From Lawsonibacter sp. (GTDB lineage Bacteria > Bacillota > Clostridia > Oscillospirales > Oscillospiraceae): DNA of 7,730 nt. Below, in pieces: positions 1 through 5,362 of the stretch (position 1 is its first letter; each line of letters begins with the position of its first letter). The stretch is taken from NCBI GenBank assembly GCA_022793355.1, contig JAAWCR010000133.1:1-7730 (forward strand). Direction: 5' to 3'. A program made the position numbers and the translations under genes. Below the pieces are notes generated by a model. That model was given only the letters and a program-made list of their open reading frames with translations, was not told the DNA's origin and searched no databases.

Positions 1-1
1 C

Positions 2-355
2 CCCCAGCGGGTGGAGTTCGGCCCGGACGGGCTGCCCGCCGGGCCGAAGCAGGAGGGACACGGCTTGGGACTGCAAAGCGTTCGGTCCGTGACCGACAAG
101 TACGGCGGGCTGTTCCGCTGCCAGTGGGAAAACGGCAGCTTTCTGCTGCGGGCCGTCCTGATTCCTCCTGTTCAGGAGCGCAGGAAAAATTTTGAGTTCA
201 GCCCTATTTCCGCCGCCATCTTCTGCGTCCTTCTGGCCCTTATCCTGCTCAACTGCCTGCCGTCCCTGGCTCAGGCCCTGGAGGCGATTCCTGTGCTGGG
301 CCTCATTGTAAGGGTGGTGGATCTGCGCACCTATCCCCTGCTCTGGAAAAACTGA
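2..355 (+). CDS. C-terminal part of a GHKL sensor histidine kinase with an extra membrane tail (partial)
   Basis: The 5' end lies outside the window; the reading frame is open from base 2 to a TGA at 353-355. The visible part begins in the ATP-binding domain: GHGLGLQSVRSVTDKYGG (from base 56) matches the G2 box of GHKL ATPases of the AgrC/LytS type, and GSFLLRAVLIPP fits the last strand of that domain. Such kinases autophosphorylate on His and pass the phosphate to a response regulator, usually encoded nearby; that partner is not visible. Most relatives end here. This one continues for about 60 residues: a basic linker (QERRKN), a hydrophobic helix (about bases 203-271) and IPVLGLIVRVVDLRTY, then WKN and stop. 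The latter resembles the segment just after the membrane helix of RsiV-like (DUF3298/DUF4179) anti-sigma proteins. The kinase call is good; the role of the tail is unknown. Confidence 0.8.
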   Translation, partial: PQRVEFGPDGLPAGPKQEGHGLGLQSVRSVTDKYGGLFRCQWENGSFLLRAVLIPPVQERRKNFEFSPISAAIFCVLLALILLNCLPSLAQALEAIPVLGLIVRVVDLRTYPLLWKN

Positions 356-358
356 CCC

Positions 359-979
359 TCAGCCCTCCAGCGCCCCCTGGAGACGGCCCAGCCACTCCAT
401 CGCCTTGAATTTCAGCACGTAGCCCTCCCCGTCGCCGGTGACCAGGGCCCCCTGGTCCGGCGTAAAGTGGCCCGCCTCCAGGGCCTGGTCCACCGTCTCG
501 CTGGCCGCCCCCAGGCACAGAGGCGGAAAGGCGACGCACCACCAGTTTTTTCCTCTGCCCTCCCCGATGGTCACCCGGAGGGCCGTGTAATTCCCCGCCG
601 GGAGGGCGAAGCCCTCATACTCCTTGGTGGGAAACCAGCAGTCGGTGAGCTGGGCGGTAACGGGGTAGTCATACCCCCGCTCCTCCACCACCGCCTGCCC
701 GGCGGCGGCCAGGGCGCTCAGGTGGCCCTCCAGGGCCGACTGGGCCTCGGACAGGGTGGCGTCCGACGGGTAGAGCGCCTCCGCCTGGGCCAGCACCCGG
801 TCCCGCACCGCCAGCTTCAGCGCCTGGTCCTCCTCGCTGTCAGAGTTGGCGATGACGTGGAAGCGAATCACGCTGTCCGCCAGCTCCCGCTGCTCCTGGC
901 CCAGCCAGCCTCCCGCCACTGCCGCGATTAGTATGCCCAGCATCAGCGCCAGCTCCCAATGTTTCAGTTTCCGGTCCAT
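359..979 (-). CDS. spoIIR: Stage II sporulation protein R (SpoIIR), forespore-to-mother-cell signal
   Basis: In sporulating Firmicutes SpoIIR is made in the forespore, exported into the intermembrane space, and triggers the SpoIIGA protease to mature pro-sigma-E in the mother cell. The 206-residue product is close to the usual length. It has an N-terminal hydrophobic segment (about residues 9-26) that would act as signal peptide or anchor, then the family hallmark IRFHVIANSDSEEDQALKL (about 38-56), LPAGNYTALRVTIGEG (126-141) and KNWWCVAFPPLC (144-155). The ATG at 977-979 is supported by GGGGAGG at 988-994 (8-nt spacing). The gene ends 3 bp from the convergent kinase gene. In Bacillus subtilis it is under sigma-F; here I see no convincing sigma-F promoter, only a weak sigma-A-like one overlapped by a palindrome at 1008-1038. 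Identification is firm. Confidence 0.95.
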   Translation of the reverse strand: MDRKLKHWELALMLGILIAAVAGGWLGQEQRELADSVIRFHVIANSDSEEDQALKLAVRDRVLAQAEALYPSDATLSEAQSALEGHLSALAAAGQAVVEERGYDYPVTAQLTDCWFPTKEYEGFALPAGNYTALRVTIGEGRGKNWWCVAFPPLCLGAASETVDQALEAGHFTPDQGALVTGDGEGYVLKFKAMEWLGRLQGALEG

Positions 980-995
980 AACACAGTCCTCCCCG

Positions 996-1008
996 CGGCA
1001 AAAAGCCG
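996..1008 (-). repeat. Short inverted repeat in the spoIIR leader
   Basis: CGGC-AAAAA-GCCG is a perfect 4-bp stem with a 5-nt loop, lying directly upstream of the spoIIR ribosome binding site (988-994) and touching the larger palindrome at 1008. It could fold in the mRNA leader. No function can be assigned. Confidence 0.35.
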
Positions 1009-1038
1009 TCTATCCTGTAAATTTCTTACAGTATAGAC
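1008..1038. promoter_or_regulatory. 31-bp palindrome over the candidate spoIIR promoter/leader
   Basis: Two nested arms pair exactly: GTCTAT (1008-1013) with ATAGAC (1033-1038), and CTGTAA (1015-1020) with TTACAG (1026-1031); only one internal pair (1014/1032) mismatches, and the centre is ATTTC. On the - strand the outer arm contains TATACT (1030-1035), a -10-like hexamer. TTATAA lies 17 bp upstream of it (1053-1058) as a weak -35. If that promoter is real, the palindrome spans roughly -14 to +16, a typical repressor position. It could instead act as a hairpin in the leader RNA, ending about 28 nt before the ATG. There is no T-run after it on the - strand, so it is not a standard terminator. 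The binding protein is unknown. Confidence 0.5.
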
Positions 1039-1070
1039 AGCCTTGTCCGTTTTTATAATCAACCGCTTGA

Positions 1071-1114
1071 AAAAATCAAAGATTCAGCCCCCGGCAAAAG
1101 CCAGGGGCTGAATC
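1071..1114 (-). terminator. Rho-independent terminator of the EI-like gene
   Basis: GATTCAGCCCC (1081-1091) pairs perfectly with GGGGCTGAATC (1104-1114). After one mismatch the stem continues with three G-C pairs closing a 4-nt loop. On the - strand the stem begins 4 nt after the TAG stop of the EI-like gene and is followed by a T-rich tract (TTTGATTTTT, 1071-1080). It separates that gene from spoIIR. Confidence 0.9.
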
Positions 1115-1118
1115 CTCT

Positions 1119-1880
1119 CTATTTGACGTTCAGGATGTATCCCTTCGGCCGTCCGTTGGCCTGGTACAGCTCGCGCAGCTGGTTGAGCACCTCCGGCTCC
1201 GGTTCTATGTATACTTTACCCGCGTAGCCGTCCATCAGGGCCAGGCGGCCCTCCAGCCGGTGGGACAGCTTGACCTCGACAATGGCCGGAATGTGGTAGG
1301 CCCGGACCAGCATGGCGGTGTGGCTGTCCAAACTGCCATTCCTGGTAATCAGCCCCAACAGCCGCCGCTGGTCGAAGTCCATTACCTCGCTGGGCAAAAA
1401 TTCGTCGGACACCAGGATAGCTGGCTCATCCATCAGAAGCTCCTGCCGCCCCCCCATCAGGGCCCGAAGCACCCGCTGGGAGATGTCCCGGATGTCCGCC
1501 GCCCGGGCCTGCATATAGGGACTTTCCATAGCTGCGAAGGCGGCGGAAAAGCTGATCTCCGCCATCTGCACGGCGTACTCCGCCGTTGTGCTCTGCCCCT
1601 GGATAATGGCGCGGACCGTCTCCATATAGTCCTGGTCCTCCAACAGCATCCCGTGGATCTGGAAGATGGAGGCCACCCCCTCGCCCACCTGGTTCAGTGC
1701 CCGGTGATAGAGGGTGTTCAACTCCAGAATCGCGGTCTGCTGGGCCCGCCGAAAGCGGTTGACCTCCTGCCGCCAATCCCCCCGGGTATACAGCTGAATC
1801 TGAGGGGCGGGACGGCGGTAAAAGCTCAGGCGGCCCACCACAATCTGGTCCATGATTGCCTTGCCCTCTAAAACCTGCAC
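1119..1880 (-). CDS. Truncated PTS enzyme I-like protein: HPr-binding and phosphohistidine domains only
   Basis: The product (253 residues from the GTG at 1878-1880; 256 from the GTG at 1887-1889) aligns with the N-terminal half of PTS enzyme I, which is normally about 570 residues. VLEGKAIMDQIVVGRLSFY matches the first strand of EI. ASIFQIHGMLLED matches the helical HPr-binding domain. GSLDSHTAMLVRAYHIPAIV matches the swivelling domain, with the phospho-accepting His at codon 1320-1322 kept, but the usual GGRTSH reads GSLDSH. The C-terminal PEP-binding barrel is absent: the stop is followed at once by a terminator, with no remnant. From EI biochemistry, such a protein should not take phosphate from PEP but might exchange it with phospho-HPr. 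No HPr gene is nearby. The 1880 start gives a workable distance from GAGGGG (just upstream of 1889) and fits the EI N-terminus; at 1889 the GAGGGG would abut the start codon. An ATG at 1853 is another option. Confidence 0.85.
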   Translation of the reverse strand: MQVLEGKAIMDQIVVGRLSFYRRPAPQIQLYTRGDWRQEVNRFRRAQQTAILELNTLYHRALNQVGEGVASIFQIHGMLLEDQDYMETVRAIIQGQSTTAEYAVQMAEISFSAAFAAMESPYMQARAADIRDISQRVLRALMGGRQELLMDEPAILVSDEFLPSEVMDFDQRRLLGLITRNGSLDSHTAMLVRAYHIPAIVEVKLSHRLEGRLALMDGYAGKVYIEPEPEVLNQLRELYQANGRPKGYILNVK

Positions 1881-1924
1881 GCCGTCCACCCCCTCTTCGG
1901 AGCTCTCTTCTCTTTACCTTAAAA

Positions 1925-1953
1925 ATTATATCTCCTTGGGTCCTTTTTGTAAA
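1925..1953 (-). promoter_or_regulatory. Near-consensus sigma-A promoter for the EI-like gene
   Basis: Read on the - strand: TTTACA (-35, 1948-1953), a 17-bp spacer, then TATAAT (-10, 1925-1930). This matches the consensus at 11 of 12 positions with optimal spacing. Transcription would start near 1918, giving a leader of about 35-40 nt. The -35 box sits inside the inverted repeat at 1939-1958, so access to it could be controlled. Confidence 0.85.
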
Positions 1954-1965
1954 GGACCGTTTTTT
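1939..1965 (+). repeat. Inverted repeat overlapping a -35 box; also terminator-shaped on the + strand
   Basis: GGTCCTTT (1939-1946) pairs perfectly with AAAGGACC (1951-1958) around a TTGT loop. On the + strand it is followed by G and six T residues (1960-1965), the form of an intrinsic terminator, yet no + strand gene lies upstream. On the - strand it covers the -35 and part of the spacer of the EI-like gene's promoter, the position of an operator. Possible roles are stopping antisense transcription, or binding a regulator. Confidence 0.55.
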
Positions 1966-2065
1966 CCAAATATACAAGCCACGCCAAAACTTTATTAGTC
2001 TACTTCACTAGCGCTTCCATTTTTTGCAATTTTTTACAGGTTTTTAACCAATCTTCATTTTTTGC

Positions 2066-2094
2066 TTTACTCCAATAAACCGGTATGATATAAT
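2066..2094 (+). promoter_or_regulatory. Promoter of the aminotransferase gene (extended -10)
   Basis: TTTACT (-35, 2066-2071), a 17-bp spacer, and TATAAT (-10, 2089-2094) preceded by TG at 2086-2087, an extended -10 element. The start of transcription would be near 2101, giving a leader of about 47 nt before the ATG at 2148. The region just upstream (about 1985-2065) is AT-rich and contains CATTTTTTGC twice (2018-2027 and 2056-2065). Confidence 0.8.
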
Positions 2095-2147
2095 GGTCGG
2101 GAAAGTTCCGCCTTCCCCGGGCAATCCAGTTAGGAGGTTTTCGTTTC

Positions 2148-3329
2148 ATGGTCTCTGAACGCATGAAAGGGCTGGGCACCGCCCGGTCCGTAATCCGCGA
2201 GTTGTTTGAGTACGGCAAGCTGCGCGCCGCTCAGGTGGGTGCGGAAAATGTTTTTGACTTTTCCATCGGCAACCCCAGCGTGCCCCCTCCCGACGCTGTT
2301 AACGAGACGGCCATCCGCCTGATGACCGAACAGCCCCACCTGATCCACGCCTACACCAGCGCCCAGGGCGACCTTGCGGCCCGGGAACGCTTCGCCGACT
2401 CCCTGAACCGCCGGTTCGGCACCAGCTACTCCGCCAGCCGGCTCTACATCACGATGGGCGCCGCCGCCGCACTCACCTGCGTGTTTAACGGCCTCACCTG
2501 CCCCGGCGACGAATTCATCGTCTTTGCCCCCTACTTCCCTGAGTATAAGGTCTTTATTGAGGACGCAGGGGCAAAAATGGTGCTGATTCCCCCCGAGATT
2601 GAGGCCTTCCAGATTGACTTCGACGCCTTTGAACGGGCCTTGGGGGTGCACACCAAGGGCGTGGTCATCAACACCCCCAACAACCCCTCCGGTGTGGTCT
2701 ACTCCAGGGAGACGCTGGAACGGCTGGGGGCCATCCTCACCGAGAAGAGCCGCCAGTTCGGCCACCCCATCTACCTGATCTCCGACGAGCCCTACCGGGA
2801 AATCGTCTACGCCGGCTTTGAGGTTCCCTGGGTCCCCCATATCTACCGGGACACCATTGTGTGCTACTCCTTCTCCAAATCCCTGTCCCTGCCCGGCGAG
2901 CGGCTGGGCTATGTGCTGGTCCCCGAGGAGGTCACCGACTCCGGCGACGTCTACGCCGCGGTGGCCGGGGCCGGGCGCTCCCAGGGCAATGTGAACGCCC
3001 CCAGTCTGTTCCAGCAGGTCACCTCCCTGTGCTGCGACATGACCGCCGACCTGAAGGTATACGAGGAGAACGCCAAGCTGTTCGTCTCCGCCCTGCGGGA
3101 AATGGGCTATCATGTGGTGGCGCCCGGCGGCGCCTTCTACCTCTTCCCCCGCAGCCTGGAGCCTGACGACGTGGCCTTCAGCGAGCGGGCAAAAAAGCTG
3201 GATCTGCTCGTTGTCCCTGGCAGCGGCTTCGGCGCGCCCGGACACGTGCGCGTGTCCTACTGCGTGCAGACCGACACCATCCGCCGCGCCCTTCCCAAGT
3301 TCCAGGCGCTGGCCGATTCCTACAAATAA
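2148..3329 (+). CDS. Class I/II PLP-dependent aminotransferase
   Basis: A 393-residue cytosolic enzyme of the aspartate aminotransferase fold (fold type I) that would transfer an amino group between an amino acid and a 2-oxo acid via pyridoxal phosphate. Key parts are present: NTPNNPSG with the cofactor-binding Asn (N179), SDEPY with the Asp that pairs with the pyridine nitrogen (D213) and Tyr (Y216), SFSKSLSLPGERLGY with the Schiff-base Lys (K244) and phosphate-binding Arg (R252), and GHVRVSY with the substrate carboxylate-binding Arg (R368). The N-terminal VFDFSIGNPSVPPPD is typical of a Firmicutes subgroup annotated only as 'pyridoxal phosphate-dependent aminotransferase'. Substrate cannot be told from sequence. 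The ATG follows AGGAGG (2132-2137) by 10 nt. It is monocistronic, with its own promoter and terminator. Confidence 0.93.
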   Translation: MVSERMKGLGTARSVIRELFEYGKLRAAQVGAENVFDFSIGNPSVPPPDAVNETAIRLMTEQPHLIHAYTSAQGDLAARERFADSLNRRFGTSYSASRLYITMGAAAALTCVFNGLTCPGDEFIVFAPYFPEYKVFIEDAGAKMVLIPPEIEAFQIDFDAFERALGVHTKGVVINTPNNPSGVVYSRETLERLGAILTEKSRQFGHPIYLISDEPYREIVYAGFEVPWVPHIYRDTIVCYSFSKSLSLPGERLGYVLVPEEVTDSGDVYAAVAGAGRSQGNVNAPSLFQQVTSLCCDMTADLKVYEENAKLFVSALREMGYHVVAPGGAFYLFPRSLEPDDVAFSERAKKLDLLVVPGSGFGAPGHVRVSYCVQTDTIRRALPKFQALADSYK

Positions 3330-3335
3330 CCGCCT

Positions 3336-3378
3336 GAGCGGCTGTCCCAATTTGCCCAGGCAGCCGCTTCCTTTTTTT
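3336..3378 (+). terminator. Rho-independent terminator after the aminotransferase gene
   Basis: AGCGGCTG (3337-3344) pairs with CAGCCGCT (3361-3368) around a 16-nt loop that may partly pair further. It is followed by seven T residues at 3372-3378, and lies just after the TAA stop at 3327-3329. Confidence 0.88.
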
Positions 3379-3493
3379 CGTGTAAAGCCGGAGCTACCGC
3401 CGCCAGTCTGTTCTACGATTTTCCCAATTATTTTTACTTTCCTCTTATAAAAATGACATATCTCCCAAACCCTTCCAAATGCCGAAAAGAGAC

Positions 3494-3522
3494 TTGAAAA
3501 AAAAGCTACCCCACATTATACT
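3494..3522 (+). promoter_or_regulatory. Sigma-A-type promoter of the chemoreceptor gene
   Basis: TTGAAA (-35, 3494-3499), a 17-bp spacer, TATACT (-10, 3517-3522); 10 of 12 consensus bases. Transcription would start near 3529, and the leader opens with a small hairpin TGGGT-TTTGT-ACCCA (3531-3545). It does not resemble the flagellar sigma-D (sigma-28) consensus, so this receptor seems to use the housekeeping sigma factor. The rest of the intergenic stretch (3380-3493) shows nothing definite. Confidence 0.8.
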
Positions 3523-3578
3523 GATCTCGTTGGGTTTTGTACCCACTCACAAAATTTGCATAGACGGAGTGAATGAGT

Positions 3579-5252
3579 ATGAACGAGGTTCAAAAGCCCA
3601 GTGGCGGCTGGCGCAGGCGGATTGGAAAAAAGGTGGGCCTTGTGGTCATCATCATGCAGATGGTGTCCGTATTTTTTGCGGTAACTATGTGCGTGATCAT
3701 GTTCCGGTCCTTGACCACAGGCATCCTGGAGGAGCGCTGTGTGAGCGGCACCGATATGCTGTCTTATCTGCTGGAGCAGTCTCCGGACGATATGGATATG
3801 GACCAGTTTCTGGACCAGCTCAAGGAGCGCATGGGCTGCGAATTCACGATTTTTGAGGGCGACACCCGGGCTTACACCACCGTGGTTCAGGACGGGAGAC
3901 GCGTGGTGGGCAGCAAGCTCTCCTCCGACCTGGTCGGCACCGTGCTCCAGCAGGGGAAGTCCTTCGTTGGAGAGGCTACCATCCTGGAGGAAGAATATCT
4001 GGCCTCCTATGTTCCCGTCCGGGACGACAGCGGCAACATTTCCGGTTTGGTGTTTGCCGGCATCTCCGTCTCGGAGGCCAACCGGCAGACCTTTATGACC
4101 GTCATGATGTCCTCCCTGGTGAGCATCGGCGTTATCATCGTGTGCAGCCTGATTATGGCCGCCTATTTGAAAAAAACTGTTTCCACGCCTCTGGCTGAAA
4201 TCAGCAGAGTGGCCGAGCGCCTGGAGGAGGGAAATCTGGGCCTGAGCAACGGCCAGGAAATTGTGGTCCAGATCCATTCTGAGGATGAAATCGGCCAACT
4301 TGGCCATATCTTTGAAGATACCATCCGCCGCCTGCGGGCCTATATCGGCGAGATTTCCGGCGTGCTGGGCGCTATCGCCAACGGCGATTTGACCAAGAAC
4401 GCCAACCAGGACTATGTGGGCGACTTTGTGTCCATCAAGCACTCCATGAACAGCATCGTTGACCGGCTGAACGACACTGTGAGCCAGATTCGCGAGAGCG
4501 CGGAGCAGGTCGCCATCGGCTCGGAGAATGTGTCCAACAGCTCCCAGGCCCTGGCCCAGGGGGCGGCCGAGCAGGCCAGCTCGGTTCAGGAGCTGTCCGC
4601 AACCACCAATACGATCGCCGGAAACGCCAAGCAGACCGCCGAGGGCACCCGGCTGGCCGGGCAGTTCGTGGACGAGGCCGGCGGGCATCTGGGTGTCAGC
4701 GTAGAATATGTCAGCCAGCTCAACACCGCGATGGGGAAAATTTCCAGCTCCTCGGAGGAAATCAGCAAAATTATCGCCGCCATCGAAAATATCGCTTTCC
4801 AGACCAATATCCTGGCCCTGAACGCCGCCGTAGAGGCCGCCCGGGCCGGTTCCGCCGGCAAGGGCTTCGCCGTGGTGGCCGACGAGGTGCGCAATTTGGC
4901 CAACAAATCCGACGAGGCCGCCAAGGCCACCAAGGAACTCATTGAGAGCTCAATCGCCTCCGTCAACGAGGGCAGCGAGGTGGTCGCCAAGGTTACCCAG
5001 TCCCTGGAACGCACCAGCCAGAGCGCCGCCGGCGTTACTGCCAAAATGTCTGTCATGGTGGAGTCTGTGGAGCGTCAGACCGCTTCCATTACGCAGATTA
5101 CCGACGGAATCGACCAGATTTCTACTGTGGTCCACAACAACTCCGCCACCAGCGAGGAGTGCGCCGCAGCCAGCAAGGAGTTGTCCACACAGGCCAGCGT
5201 CCTCAAAAAGCTGGTCAGCTCCTTCCGCCTGAAGGAGGGCACCTGGGTGTGA
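3579..5252 (+). CDS. Methyl-accepting chemotaxis protein (Cache-HAMP-MCP)
   Basis: A membrane chemoreceptor that would sense an extracellular small molecule and control the CheA kinase. Numbering below is from the ATG at 3573. A basic N-terminus is followed by TM1 (about 21-46), an extracellular single-Cache-like domain (about 50-168, with a GLVFAGISVSE end), TM2 (about 174-198), a HAMP (about 199-255), a second HAMP-like stretch ending in the ANGDLT region (about 256-300), and a long helical signalling domain. The conserved hairpin tip is IAFQTNILALNAAVEAARAG with GFAVVADEVRNLA (407-443). The Cache family often binds organic acids, but the ligand is not predictable here. There is no C-terminal pentapeptide tether for CheR; the protein ends KEGTWV. 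The ATG at 3579 is preferred because GGAG at 3566-3569 lies 9 nt upstream of it but only 3 nt from the 3573 ATG. No che or fla genes are in view, so it is an orphan locus. Confidence 0.93.
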   Translation: MNEVQKPSGGWRRRIGKKVGLVVIIMQMVSVFFAVTMCVIMFRSLTTGILEERCVSGTDMLSYLLEQSPDDMDMDQFLDQLKERMGCEFTIFEGDTRAYTTVVQDGRRVVGSKLSSDLVGTVLQQGKSFVGEATILEEEYLASYVPVRDDSGNISGLVFAGISVSEANRQTFMTVMMSSLVSIGVIIVCSLIMAAYLKKTVSTPLAEISRVAERLEEGNLGLSNGQEIVVQIHSEDEIGQLGHIFEDTIRRLRAYIGEISGVLGAIANGDLTKNANQDYVGDFVSIKHSMNSIVDRLNDTVSQIRESAEQVAIGSENVSNSSQALAQGAAEQASSVQELSATTNTIAGNAKQTAEGTRLAGQFVDEAGGHLGVSVEYVSQLNTAMGKISSSSEEISKIIAAIENIAFQTNILALNAAVEAARAGSAGKGFAVVADEVRNLANKSDEAAKATKELIESSIASVNEGSEVVAKVTQSLERTSQSAAGVTAKMSVMVESVERQTASITQITDGIDQISTVVHNNSATSEECAAASKELSTQASVLKKLVSSFRLKEGTWV

Positions 5253-5298
5253 CCCCGGCTCCGCAGGGAGCGCAAGTCCAATTCCAGCGGTTTCATTT

Positions 5299-5334
5299 AA
5301 AAAAGCAGCTCCCTTTTCAGGGAGCTGCTTTTTT
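5299..5334. terminator. Bidirectional terminator between the chemoreceptor gene and nfnB
   Basis: GCAGCTCCC (5305-5313) pairs perfectly with GGGAGCTGC (5320-5328) around a 6-nt loop. Six A residues precede it and six T residues follow, so it can end transcription on both strands. It serves the + strand chemoreceptor gene (stop at 5250-5252) and the - strand nfn operon (stop at 5363-5365). Confidence 0.92.
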
Positions 5335-5338
5335 ACGG

Positions 5339-5356
5339 GCCGGCAGGGATGCCGGC
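5339..5356. repeat. Inverted repeat beside the bidirectional terminator
   Basis: GCCGGCA (5339-5345) pairs perfectly with TGCCGGC (5350-5356) around GGGA, a GNRA-type tetraloop on the + strand. On the - strand it lies between the nfnB stop and the terminator stem, so the nfn transcript would end in two stacked hairpins, possibly protecting its 3' end. Confidence 0.55.
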
Positions 5357-5362
5357 TTCCGC

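Noticed and set aside
467..931. 154-codon + strand open frame opposite spoIIR
   Set aside because: Shadow frame in GC-rich DNA; spoIIR on the other strand is firmly identified.
1426..1977. - strand open frame overlapping the EI-like gene in another frame
   Set aside because: The product is Gly/Arg/Pro-rich with no family resemblance, while the other frame matches enzyme I along its length.
2018..2065. CATTTTTTGC repeated 38 bp apart upstream of the aminotransferase
   Set aside because: Short and in AT-rich DNA, so likely chance; no palindromic form to suggest a binding site.
2000..2218. 72-codon - strand open frame across the aminotransferase promoter
   Set aside because: It lies over a good + strand promoter and the start of the aminotransferase gene, and no domain is recognised.
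2130..3350. 406-codon open frame on the - strand opposite the aminotransferase
   Set aside because: It is antisense to a gene with all catalytic motifs; its Gly/Val/His-rich product is typical of the complement of GC-rich coding DNA, with no domain recognised.
3516..4688. 390-codon open frame on the - strand opposite the chemoreceptor
   Set aside because: Low-complexity shadow of the MCP gene, with no recognisable domain.
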